This document shows, in pieces, positions 8,062 through 15,799 of a DNA stretch of 64,000 nt (position 1 is its first letter; each line of letters opens with the position of its first letter). This DNA is from Flavobacterium album. GTDB lineage: Bacteria; Bacteroidota; Bacteroidia; Flavobacteriales; Flavobacteriaceae. Location of the stretch: contig NZ_CP029186.1 in NCBI RefSeq assembly GCF_003096035.1, forward strand, positions 385,001-449,000, written 5' to 3'. The notes under the pieces were generated by a model. That model searched no databases, was not told the DNA's origin, and saw only the letters and a program-made list of their open reading frames with translations. Position numbers and translations under genes: made by a program.

Positions 8062-9774
8062 TTATTTCTTAAGCCTTGTCAATTCTCCTTTAACGTAATC
8101 ATCGTTCGGGTTTATCGCAAGCGCTTTCGTAAAGTAGTCGATAGCTTTCGCCTTATCTTTAACCGCGTAGTAGGCACCGGCATTAGAATAAGCTTCCACC
8201 ATATTTTTCTTTACTGCATCTTTAGATGTTTCTGTTTCGCCTTTTTCGGTGACTACCCTAAGGTATTCGTCATACGCCCTGGCCATTTCGGCATACGACT
8301 CATCGGTAGCGATCCTTTGGTTTATCCTCGCCTTGAAAAGGTAGGCATCCTGTGAGGTAGCCGAAAGCTCGATAACCTTAGCCATAGCTGCATCGCCCTT
8401 TTTAAGCTGCTCAATATTCTGTTTTTTAGCTTCGTCCGATTTGTTCAGGTGATCGTAGTATATGGCATAACCTAAATAGAAATTGTCATAAAACAGGTTC
8501 TTGTTGGCTGGGTTAGCTGCGGCAATCTCAAACACTACCGATGCCGGAGCATATAGTTTTTGGGAGAATAGCTTCTTACCTATCTCGTTAAACTCATTGG
8601 TAAGGTTGATGTCCATTTCAGCTGCTTTTTTGATATCGGCGATCGCCTCATCAAATACAACCTGGTCTGTAATAACGGCGTTGTTTTCGGCATCTTTGCC
8701 TACAGTAGTTGCCAGTTTTGCAAGGCCAAGGTACAGGTAATCCCTACCAATAACCCTTTTAGGATCTACCTTGGCAAGGAAGTCTTTCATTGCTGTAAGG
8801 CTTCCTGCATAGTTGCCGTTCTCATAGGCCGCGTAAGCAAGGTAGCGCAAGATCTTTGGGTTAACCTTATCCAGCTGCTGCATTGCCTGTGCTTCGGCTT
8901 CAAGGGCTTTCCAGTCGCGGGTAAGTACCAGGAAGTCGGCATGCCTCATCCTTGAATTAAGCGAATAATCGGTAAGCGACATGTATTTTTCATAGTAGCC
9001 AAGCGCTTTCTTGATGTACTCCGCATATTTACCGCCTTCGGTATTTGCCCACAGGTAGTAGGTTTCGGCAAGTTCCCTGTAAACCGGGCCGTAGTTCGGA
9101 TTCGCAGCAATAACCGCGTCAAACTCTTTTATTGCTTCCGGGAACGCCGCCCTTGTGTTTTTAGTAATAACACCAAGCTGCAGTTTTGCCCTTAGAAGGC
9201 CACTGTCGAGCGTACCAGCTGTACGGTAAGCAGGGTAGGCATTATTCTGGTCGCGGTCGCCATAGTAAGCATCGCCAAGGCTAAGATAGGCCTGCGCCGA
9301 TTTAGAATCTTTGGCAACAGCCCTGTTCAGAACCGCAATCGCTTTTTTATAATCCGGCTTTTCAGAAGTAATGTAAGCGCGTCCAATATAAATCAGCTGC
9401 TCTACATCTTTCTTCCTAAGGTCTTTTTCTACTGCGTCAAACTTTGCCTGCGCAGCGGCAGCATTGCCGTTGTCCAGGTCTATGTGGCCAAGGCCAATGG
9501 TATTATATTCGGGATTGTTTTTTACGGCTTTACCTTTATTGAAATAGATAGCAGCAGAATCCTGCTCGCTTTGCTTCATGTAAACTTCTCCCAAAAGGAA
9601 ATAGTTTTTTCCGTCATCTGGTGTAGAATTTATAAGCGATTTCAAAATGGTTTTTGCTTTTTGGTATTGCTCTGCATCAATGGCTTTTTTGGCTTCATTG
9701 ACATCCTGTGCAGTAGCCACACCAAAAAACAACAATGATAAACCGAGGAATTTAAATTTTTTCATCTTGGTCAT
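8062..9774 (-). CDS. Secreted tetratricopeptide-repeat protein
   Basis: 570 residues from the chosen start (ATG at 9774, preceded by AAAGGAGAAATTAAA; the ATG at 9765 is the alternative). A signal peptide ends near VATAQ. The rest is a run of TPR units from about residue 25 to the end, for example YFLLGEVYMKQSEQDSAAIYF, AYLSLGDAYYGDRDQNNAYPAY and AYSNAGAYYAVKDKAKAIDYF. It is the last gene of the exbB-exbD-exbD-tonB operon and follows the PstS-like lipoprotein. A periplasmic scaffold role for the TonB machinery is inferred from context. Confidence 0.8.
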   Translation of the reverse strand: MTKMKKFKFLGLSLLFFGVATAQDVNEAKKAIDAEQYQKAKTILKSLINSTPDDGKNYFLLGEVYMKQSEQDSAAIYFNKGKAVKNNPEYNTIGLGHIDLDNGNAAAAQAKFDAVEKDLRKKDVEQLIYIGRAYITSEKPDYKKAIAVLNRAVAKDSKSAQAYLSLGDAYYGDRDQNNAYPAYRTAGTLDSGLLRAKLQLGVITKNTRAAFPEAIKEFDAVIAANPNYGPVYRELAETYYLWANTEGGKYAEYIKKALGYYEKYMSLTDYSLNSRMRHADFLVLTRDWKALEAEAQAMQQLDKVNPKILRYLAYAAYENGNYAGSLTAMKDFLAKVDPKRVIGRDYLYLGLAKLATTVGKDAENNAVITDQVVFDEAIADIKKAAEMDINLTNEFNEIGKKLFSQKLYAPASVVFEIAAANPANKNLFYDNFYLGYAIYYDHLNKSDEAKKQNIEQLKKGDAAMAKVIELSATSQDAYLFKARINQRIATDESYAEMARAYDEYLRVVTEKGETETSKDAVKKNMVEAYSNAGAYYAVKDKAKAIDYFTKALAINPNDDYVKGELTRLKK

Positions 9775-9812
9775 TTTAATTTCTCCTTTATAAATATTTA
9801 GTAATTTCATAA

Positions 9813-10748
9813 TTATTGCACTTCAACTTCCCTTGTAGGAATGGTTACAGGCAGCAGCCCCGACTTTAAAATGATGCGCTGCCCTTCGGGTGCACTTATG
9901 TAAGTTGCAAAACCCATGCCTAAGCCTTTTTTGCCCTGATAATTTAACACGTAGAGCTTTCTTGTAAGTGGGTATGAACCCGTAGCTATATTGCTTTGCG
10001 AAGGCTTATAATATTCTTTTTCGCCTTTGTCAATTTTAACATTATCCAGTGCGAGTATTCTTATGTCTTCCACATATTTCAACAATGCCGGCGGCGGCTG
10101 CACCAACCAGTTTACGCCTACAATCCCTATCGATCCCGGGTTGTCATGTACAAATTTAATCACTTCTTCATTAGATTTCAAAGCATAGACATTTGAAGTT
10201 GGCATTGATTTAACACCTGCCAGTCTCATAAGCTCTTTTACCGTACTTGAATTCGGATTGTCAAAAACCAGCTTTGGCACCTTTACAGAAGGCTTACCCT
10301 GCAAAACGCTGTATACCTCCCGGAGATTGAGTATGGTATCCGTAGCTTTTGAATTCGTTATGAGGGCAATCGCATCAACTGCGAATTCGGTTATGCGTGG
10401 CGTGATATTTTTGCGCCTGAAATGCGCTTCTTCCTCTGCGGTTAATTTTCTTGGCATTACTGCTATTTTGCAGGTATCCCTTTGAAGCTCCTGTAATATT
10501 TCATTTTCGGTAAGATTTACCTGGTGTATATGTGCCTGGTCATAAACATTGTGGAAAACGGCAAGCACATCCTCAACTATTGGCTGCACCGTATTATCTA
10601 CCAGTATAGTAGCCTTACCATAAGTTAGCGACTCACCTTCGAAACCTTCCTTGCCGTTCCCTTTTTTACACGCAAACACCAAAGTGGCAATTATGACACC
10701 GGTAAAAATTATCCCTGATGTATATTTCAATTTACGATTTCTATTCAT
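9813..10748 (-). CDS. PstS-like substrate-binding lipoprotein
   Basis: 311 residues. The N-terminus has a membrane stretch ending in LVFAC (Cys about 27), a lipobox. The body is a PBP-like domain of the phosphate-binding type: ATILVDNTVQPIVEDVL, AVDAIALITN, FDNPNSSTVKELM, PGSIGIVGVNWL and SYPLTRKLYVLNYQG. PstS proteins bind phosphate for an ABC transporter, but no pst transporter gene is near. Here the gene sits between TonB-domain and TPR genes, so a role linked to TonB energisation is as likely as phosphate uptake. The ligand is unproven. Confidence 0.8.
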   Translation of the reverse strand: MNRNRKLKYTSGIIFTGVIIATLVFACKKGNGKEGFEGESLTYGKATILVDNTVQPIVEDVLAVFHNVYDQAHIHQVNLTENEILQELQRDTCKIAVMPRKLTAEEEAHFRRKNITPRITEFAVDAIALITNSKATDTILNLREVYSVLQGKPSVKVPKLVFDNPNSSTVKELMRLAGVKSMPTSNVYALKSNEEVIKFVHDNPGSIGIVGVNWLVQPPPALLKYVEDIRILALDNVKIDKGEKEYYKPSQSNIATGSYPLTRKLYVLNYQGKKGLGMGFATYISAPEGQRIILKSGLLPVTIPTREVEVQ

Positions 10749-10767
10749 GTCAGAAAAGTTATTAAAT

Positions 10768-11316
10768 TCAAAAGTACAGATACAGGCCTATGTTTTTTTT
10801 TTTTGTAGTACTTTGTTTCTTTTTTGCGGCCACTTTTGTTACTTTTGGCTTAGCTTCTGGTTTGACCGGTTCGATCACTTCAACTTCTTCTTTAACTTCC
10901 TCTTTTAATTTGTGGGTACCGGTTATGTTGATGGCAATTGGAAGGGTATAGTTTGTACGCACTGCTTTTCCATTCTGCATGCCGGGACTCCATTTTTCAC
11001 AAAGCTTCAGTACCCTTACGGCTTCATACCCTAAACCGTAGCCCGGATCGCGTAAGGCTTTTATACCAGTAAGGCTCCCGTCTTTTTCTACAACAAACGT
11101 TACATAAATTTTTGCTGAAATATCTTCTTCATTATCAAGATCAGGAACACGGAAACTCCTGGATACATATTGGTAAAATGCCTGCATGCCACCCGGGTAT
11201 TCCGGCCGTACCTGTAAGCCGGCGGAATTATAGACCTCATTATCATCAGGGGCAGTGGTCTCTTGTGCCATCGCGGTGATACCAACGAGCAAAAGCAGGA
11301 ATAAAATTTTTTTCAT
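10768..11316 (-). CDS. Anchorless TonB C-terminal-domain protein with Lys-rich tail
   Basis: 182 residues from the ATG at 11316, chosen because it begins a clean signal peptide (MKKILFLLLLVGITAMAQ). Residues about 25-130 are a TonB C-terminal domain closely matching the C-terminus of the TonB at 11607-12431: VYNSAGLQVRPEYPGGMQAF, IYVTFVVEKDGSLT, RDPGYGLG and KAVRTNYTLPIAINI. There is no membrane anchor or proline-rich spacer. A charged tail with EE, KPEAKPK and KKK follows. The coding strand has a run of 12 A at 10804-10793. Loss of one A would stop the protein at once, so the last residues are uncertain. Confidence 0.75.
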   Translation of the reverse strand: MKKILFLLLLVGITAMAQETTAPDDNEVYNSAGLQVRPEYPGGMQAFYQYVSRSFRVPDLDNEEDISAKIYVTFVVEKDGSLTGIKALRDPGYGLGYEAVRVLKLCEKWSPGMQNGKAVRTNYTLPIAINITGTHKLKEEVKEEVEVIEPVKPEAKPKVTKVAAKKKQSTTKKKNIGLYLYF

Positions 11317-11353
11317 ACCAGAATTGTACAGGGAATATATTGGAAATGTTTCC

Positions 11354-11596
11354 TTATTCATCATTGCTTTTATTCTTTTGAATAAGCCTGATGAACCTCA
11401 GGAAAGAGTAGCCTATCAGGAGCACCCCAAGGGCTATCCTCCTGTTATGGCTTAATGATAGCGGCAGCTCGTCCCAAAAGATGATCATCATCCCTAAGAC
11501 AAAATACAAAAGGAAAAACACTATTCCCAAAACGAACAGAAATCGCTGTTGTAGCGATTTCTGTTTTTCATTTTGAGATCTTCTACTTGAAAACAT
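11354..11596 (-). CDS. Small two-span membrane protein
   Basis: 80 residues. A basic N-terminus (SSRRSQNEKQKSLQQR) is followed by two membrane spans (about 20-41 and 53-70) and the polar tail IQKNKSNDE. It lies between the two TonB-domain genes, 10 bp after the first, and is clearly part of the operon. The family is conserved at this place in flavobacteria as far as I know, but its function is unknown. Confidence 0.65.
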   Translation of the reverse strand: MFSSRRSQNEKQKSLQQRFLFVLGIVFFLLYFVLGMMIIFWDELPLSLSHNRRIALGVLLIGYSFLRFIRLIQKNKSNDE

Positions 11597-11606
11597 CTCT
11601 TATTTC

Positions 11607-12431
11607 CTATGATTTTATATTAATGGTAATAGGCAGGTTATAAGATGCCCTTACCGGTTTCCCGTTCTGGATACCCGGCTCCCATTTCTTTTTCATCGAT
11701 TTAAGTACGCGCTCTGCTTCTTTACCAAGGTTGAAGCCAGGGTCCCTAAGTATTTTTATCTGTGTCATAGAGCCATCTTTCTCCACAACAAACGATACAT
11801 ATATCTTAGCTACCATATTCTGATCAATCTCAGGTATCCTGAAGTTGTTGTTTACATACTTGTAGAAAGCATCCATACCGCCAGGGTAAGCCGGCTGTAC
11901 CTGCAATCCCGCAGAATTGTATATACCATTGTCCTCTGCAGGCTCAACACCTTTGTTAAGGTCTCCTGAAGGCTTATCAATATTAATATCCCCTTCCGGG
12001 CTTGCTTCTGCATTTTTGTCGCTTGGATCGGCATCCTTAAAGTCTTTGGTATCCGGAATCTCGTCAGGAACTTCTTCCTTCTTTGCGGCTTCAAGCGGCT
12101 TGAACTTAATTTCTTCAACTATAGACTTTGGCGCCTGCAACTGCTGCACTTTAGGAGGCTCCGGCGGAAGGATTTCCTCCGGCGGTGGCGGAAGGTCGGT
12201 AACCTCGACCAGCTTCACATCTTCCTTTTGCTCTTCTTTCATCATACCGCCGATAAGGCCCGGAAGATGATAAGAAAGAATAAGCCCCACGAAGAGAACG
12301 ATACCGATACCCAAAGCTATTGAGGTCGTTACAGGGCTTTCGGACCTTAGTTTGTAAGCGCCGTATTTTTTGTTACGGCCTTCAAACACCATGTCGATCC
12401 AGTCTTGCTTAAATATACCTATTTTTGACAT
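11607..12431 (-). CDS. tonB: Energy transducer TonB
   Basis: 274 residues. It has a cytoplasmic N-terminus of about 40 residues (QDWIDMVFEGRNKKYGAYKLR, the Bacteroidetes TonB type). One membrane span (about 36-58), a proline/glutamate-rich periplasmic spacer (PPPPEEILPPEPP and on) and a C-terminal TonB domain (about 168-274, YNSAGLQVQPAYPGGMDAF to NLPITINIKS) follow. It carries proton-motive energy from ExbB/ExbD to TonB-dependent receptors. It is directly downstream of exbD, 28 bp apart. Confidence 0.92.
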   Translation of the reverse strand: MSKIGIFKQDWIDMVFEGRNKKYGAYKLRSESPVTTSIALGIGIVLFVGLILSYHLPGLIGGMMKEEQKEDVKLVEVTDLPPPPEEILPPEPPKVQQLQAPKSIVEEIKFKPLEAAKKEEVPDEIPDTKDFKDADPSDKNAEASPEGDINIDKPSGDLNKGVEPAEDNGIYNSAGLQVQPAYPGGMDAFYKYVNNNFRIPEIDQNMVAKIYVSFVVEKDGSMTQIKILRDPGFNLGKEAERVLKSMKKKWEPGIQNGKPVRASYNLPITINIKS

Positions 12432-12459
12432 AATTTTTTGTTTTTTGTTGACCGTCAGA

Positions 12460-13026
12460 TTATTCGTATGATTGTGACTGTTTTAATAAGTCAAGCTCGC
12501 CCGGGGTCATGTCGCCGATAGCAAAAAGCTGCGGCTTGGTTATTGCCATTTCATCCAGTATATCTACAAGGTTTTTGTAGCTTGCCTTATCGCTTGCCTT
12601 AATGTTTACCACAAGGCCTTCTTTTGGCCTACCTTCCTGGACTGCATACTGTTTGCCCAATTTTACATTTTTCAACAGGTCTTTCCTGATACCGTCTTTT
12701 CCGAATGAAGCCTGTGTAGGAGGTATCGTCGGGGCATCAAATTTACCCATATACCAGGTTATCCTGTTCTTGCTTCCAATAAGGATGGTCATCATCCTTT
12801 CTTCAGGGATTTTCTGGTTTCTATTCGGGTCATTCGGTTGATCTGTTTTATCAGGCATCGGTAGCGGCATGGCCTGCGGCTTAGAAAGCGTCGTCGTAAG
12901 CATGAAGAACGTTATCAAAAGGAACGCAAGGTCAACCATCGCCGTAAGGTCAACCCCCGGATTGGATTTCTTGCTTCTTACCTTTTTGCCCTTGCCACCG
13001 TCGCCGCCAGTATTTAATTCTGCCAT
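12460..13026 (-). CDS. exbD: ExbD/TolR biopolymer transport protein (second copy)
   Basis: 188 residues. A basic N-terminus (GKGKKVRSKKSNPG) leads to the single span VDLTAMVDLAFLLITFFML, with the Asp that carries protons in ExbD/TolR. A periplasmic domain with LVVNIKASDKASYKNLVDILDEM follows. It forms the ExbB/ExbD motor that drives TonB. It is the second of two tandem exbD genes. Such pairs are usual in Bacteroidetes and may form a mixed ExbD dimer. Confidence 0.92.
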   Translation of the reverse strand: MAELNTGGDGGKGKKVRSKKSNPGVDLTAMVDLAFLLITFFMLTTTLSKPQAMPLPMPDKTDQPNDPNRNQKIPEERMMTILIGSKNRITWYMGKFDAPTIPPTQASFGKDGIRKDLLKNVKLGKQYAVQEGRPKEGLVVNIKASDKASYKNLVDILDEMAITKPQLFAIGDMTPGELDLLKQSQSYE

Positions 13027-13048
13027 TTTATATTATCTTTTTGTAATA

Positions 13049-13720
13049 TTAAAAATCTTCGTTTCGTAAACCTGTCACAAGGTAGAACTTGTTCTTCTTT
13101 TGATCCTGCAGTATATCCATTACCGTTTTGATAGTTGGATATTCCTCCTTGGCATCACCTTTTATAGCGATCTGGAGGTCACCTTTTACTTTGAAGTCCT
13201 CAGCGTTTATCTCGCCGGCATCAAATTTATCGCTATAGATCTGCCTTTGGACTTCCCTTGCATTTTTTACCCAGTCAAAAAGCTGGTTTTTTGCATTTTT
13301 GTTGATGGTATCATAAGGGATACCTCCCTGAACACCCTTCTTAACCCTGTCTGCAGGAGATGTTTTCAAAAGCGATTTTAACTCGGTGATCTTTACACCA
13401 AAACCTTCCATCTTCTCAAATTCAGCATATTCATCAGCAGTAAACTGAACATTATACTTAGTTGCCATGCGCTCCAGCGTCCCTTTCCTGATTTCCCTCG
13501 GCATAAGGAAGAACACCTGCTTTTGCCCAACAGTAATTGTAGCAACTCCCTCTTCAGGCAGTTTTTCGATCACTGTAGACTGGGGCGTATCTACCGGCTT
13601 GGGCTCAGGCTGTTTTGCGGTAGCAGTCATAATAAAGAATGAAAGCAAAAGGAATGCCACGTCGCACATTGCGGTCATGTCTATCCTGGTGCTCTTCTTT
13701 GATATCTTAACTTTAGCCAT
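13049..13720 (-). CDS. exbD: ExbD/TolR biopolymer transport protein (first copy)
   Basis: 223 residues from the ATG at 13720 (MAKVKISKKSTRIDMTAMCD). A longer upstream reading to 13768 has no family likeness. The membrane span DMTAMCDVAFLLLSFFIM keeps the conserved Asp. The periplasmic part (about 60-223) is longer than in the second copy, with an insertion around YNVQFTADEYAEFEKMEGFGV. Its end, DLQIAIKGDAKEEYPTIKTVMDIL, is the usual ExbD C-terminal module. Confidence 0.92.
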   Translation of the reverse strand: MAKVKISKKSTRIDMTAMCDVAFLLLSFFIMTATAKQPEPKPVDTPQSTVIEKLPEEGVATITVGQKQVFFLMPREIRKGTLERMATKYNVQFTADEYAEFEKMEGFGVKITELKSLLKTSPADRVKKGVQGGIPYDTINKNAKNQLFDWVKNAREVQRQIYSDKFDAGEINAEDFKVKGDLQIAIKGDAKEEYPTIKTVMDILQDQKKNKFYLVTGLRNEDF

Positions 13721-13801
13721 TATAGTTTTTATTAGCTTATGAAGGCCTGAAAGTGCATGCAGGCACACACTTTCAAACCAAATATTTTATCCTACTCTTA
13801 A

Positions 13802-14638
13802 TTAGTTGTTTGCACGTGCCCTGAACCTCCTGTAGGTTTGGGTGATTGCAAAACCTGCCTCATCAATAGAGTAAGTAAGCTTGTCAATTTTAGATGTGAA
13901 CGCGTTGTAAGCGATGATCGCTATTGTAGATGTTGAGATACCTGTTGCAGTGTTGATAAGCGCCTCAGAGATACCGCTCGCAAGCTGTGCTGAGTCAGGA
14001 GTTGTACCGGCACCAAGAGCAGAGAACGCCTTGATCATACCTGTTACCGTTCCAAGAAGTCCCATTAGCGTACCAATAGATACAAGGGTAGAGATGATTA
14101 CAAGGTTTTTCTCAAGCATTGGCATTTCAAGAGACGTTGCCTCTTCTATTTCCTGCTGGATAGCCGCTTCAGCCCTTTCGCTGTCAAAGCCTTCCCTCTT
14201 AACTTCTTCATATTTCAACAGGCCTGCCTTTATAACGTTAGCCACAGTTCCCTGCTGCTTGTCGCACTCAGCCATAGCTTCGTTGATGTTGCCTGCAGCG
14301 ATCTGCCCCTGTACTTTCCTTACAAAAGTCTCAACATTTCCTTTACCTGCTGCTTTGCTTATTACGAATAGCCTCTCGATTGAAAAAACAATTGTCATTA
14401 GCAAAAGCCCCATAAGCACCGGTACAACATATCCTCCTTTGTAAACCATTGCAAGGTAGTTTCCTGCTATCGGCTCACCTTCAGGATTGTTATCCTGGAA
14501 GTTTGACGGGTGTCCCATGATGAATTTCCAAACAAGTGCTCCAACTATCAAACAAAGCACGATAGTTAATGCTGCGAATACGTTAGATCCCGTTGAAGAA
14601 CCCGATTTTTCAACCTTTTGAATAGATGCGTTTGCCAT
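13802..14638 (-). CDS. exbB: MotA/TolQ/ExbB proton channel protein
   Basis: 278 residues from the ATG at 14638 (MANASIQKVEKSG). Three spans are visible: about 20-40, 70-90 followed by SIERLFVISKA, and a C-terminal pair around VIISTLVSIGTLMGLLGTVTGMI and GISEALINTATGISTSTIAIIAY. The GTVTGMI and ALINTATG motifs are the ExbB/TolQ proton-channel signature. It is the first gene of the operon exbB-exbD-exbD-tonB-small membrane protein-TonB domain-PstS-like-TPR. Confidence 0.93.
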   Translation of the reverse strand: MANASIQKVEKSGSSTGSNVFAALTIVLCLIVGALVWKFIMGHPSNFQDNNPEGEPIAGNYLAMVYKGGYVVPVLMGLLLMTIVFSIERLFVISKAAGKGNVETFVRKVQGQIAAGNINEAMAECDKQQGTVANVIKAGLLKYEEVKREGFDSERAEAAIQQEIEEATSLEMPMLEKNLVIISTLVSIGTLMGLLGTVTGMIKAFSALGAGTTPDSAQLASGISEALINTATGISTSTIAIIAYNAFTSKIDKLTYSIDEAGFAITQTYRRFRARANN

Positions 14639-14713
14639 TTCTTTTAAAAATTTAGTTTTCTGATTTTTTAATAATAGTTTCTTATTGTTAAAACTTTCTT
14701 TGTATAAGACTGG

Positions 14714-14747
14714 CAAATTTATAGTATTAGAATAGAAAAAAAAACAA
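14714..14747 (-). promoter_or_regulatory. Promoter of the exbB operon
   Basis: TAAATTTG (14721-14714) on the minus strand with TTG at 14747-14745, spacing 23 bp. The start near 14707 would give a leader of about 70 nt. The rest of 14750-15070 has no gene. It is very AT-rich and holds the palindrome at 15005. Confidence 0.5.
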
Positions 14748-15004
14748 AATGATTTTTTTTCTCAATTCTTAACAGTAATTTATTACAATAATAAACTTAG
14801 CAAAACGGCCAGTTTAATTACTTTGCTTATACAATATTTATTTTAAACCCTTCAAAACGATTATTCATTAAAAATTACTTAGAATTAATATAGATAACAT
14901 ATAAATAACACAAATCGAAACTATTTATTGTGCAGGCATCCTATTTTAATTTGAAGTATTGCCATTTATGAGTAAATTCACATTTTAAATATCCACACAT
15001 TCAA

Positions 15005-15030
15005 ATATTGTAATATTAATATTACAATAT
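15005..15030. promoter_or_regulatory. Perfect 26-bp palindrome, candidate operator
   Basis: The 13-base half ATATTGTAATATT is followed by its exact reverse complement. The centre lies 54 bp before the ATG of the DMT gene. A dimeric regulator could bind here, but AT-rich DNA makes palindromes by chance more readily. Confidence 0.45.
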
Positions 15031-15071
15031 AATAGTTTTAAAACGTTTTAGCTTAGCAACTGACTTATATT

Positions 15072-15440
15072 ATGAAGGGATTTTTTACTGTAGGACTCCT
15101 GATTCTGTCGAATATTTTTATGACACTGGCCTGGTATGGTCACCTGAAATTTAAAGAACTCAAATGGTTTGAGAACCTCGGGCTGATAGCTGTCATATTA
15201 ATAAGCTGGGGACTGGCCCTTTTTGAGTATTTCTTCCAGGTACCTGCCAATAAAATCGGCTACAAGGAAAATGGCGGGCCGTTTACGTTATTGCAGCTGA
15301 AAGTGATACAGGAAGTAATAACGCTCGTGGTATTCACGGTGTTTATGCTCCTGTTTTTTAAAGGAGAGACCTTTCGGTGGAACCACGCAGTGGGTTTCGT
15401 ATTTTTGATACTTGCCGTTTATTTTATCTTTAAAAAATGA
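15072..15440 (+). CDS. DMT-family small membrane protein (DUF486)
   Basis: 122 residues with four membrane spans (about 4-20, 36-54, 78-96 and 103-120). The order WYGHLKF, SWGLALFEYFFQVPANKIGY, GPFTLLQLKVIQEVITLVVF and FRWNHAVGFVFLILAVYF is the DUF486 family, related to drug/metabolite transporters. Substrate unknown. Its stop overlaps the start of the cupin gene by 4 bp (ATGA), so the two are translationally coupled. Confidence 0.85.
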   Translation: MKGFFTVGLLILSNIFMTLAWYGHLKFKELKWFENLGLIAVILISWGLALFEYFFQVPANKIGYKENGGPFTLLQLKVIQEVITLVVFTVFMLLFFKGETFRWNHAVGFVFLILAVYFIFKK

Positions 15441-15799
15441 AAAATTACATTTTACAGGACACTCCGTTTGTAGTACCCACAACAGATGGAAAACTGATCG
15501 AAGAGCATTTCGGGCAGGCAACGGATGGAAATTCCGGTATATCTATTGCGCATATGGTAGCGCCACCGGGATGGAGCGAGCCTTTCCAGACACCCGAATT
15601 TGATGAGTACACCTATATTATAAAGGGAAGGAAACAGTTTATAATCGATGGTGAAACAGTCGTGCTTAATGCGGGTCAATCGATAAAAATAAACCGGAAT
15701 GTACGCGTGCAGTATTCCAACCCGTTTGGGGATGAATGCGAGTACATTTCTGTTTGCACGCCTGCATTTTCTATTGAAAAAGTAAACCGCGAAGAATAA
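15437..15799 (+). CDS. Cupin-domain protein
   Basis: 120 residues, a single small cupin barrel (about 35-105): PPGWSEPFQTPEFDEYTYIIKGRKQFIIDGETVVLNAGQSIKINRNVRVQYSNP. The usual metal-binding first motif G(X)5HXH(X)3,4E(X)6G is only partly kept: E/D replace His in PEFDEYTYIIKG. Metal-dependent catalysis is therefore doubtful. It is coupled to the DMT gene by a 4-bp overlap. It ends on the base before the end of the convergent kynurenine monooxygenase gene. Confidence 0.8.
   Translation: MKNYILQDTPFVVPTTDGKLIEEHFGQATDGNSGISIAHMVAPPGWSEPFQTPEFDEYTYIIKGRKQFIIDGETVVLNAGQSIKINRNVRVQYSNPFGDECEYISVCTPAFSIEKVNREE

Noticed and set aside
9813..10748. Naming the PstS-like gene pstS
   Set aside because: No pstCAB or phoU genes are adjacent and the gene is embedded in a TonB operon, so phosphate uptake is not supported.
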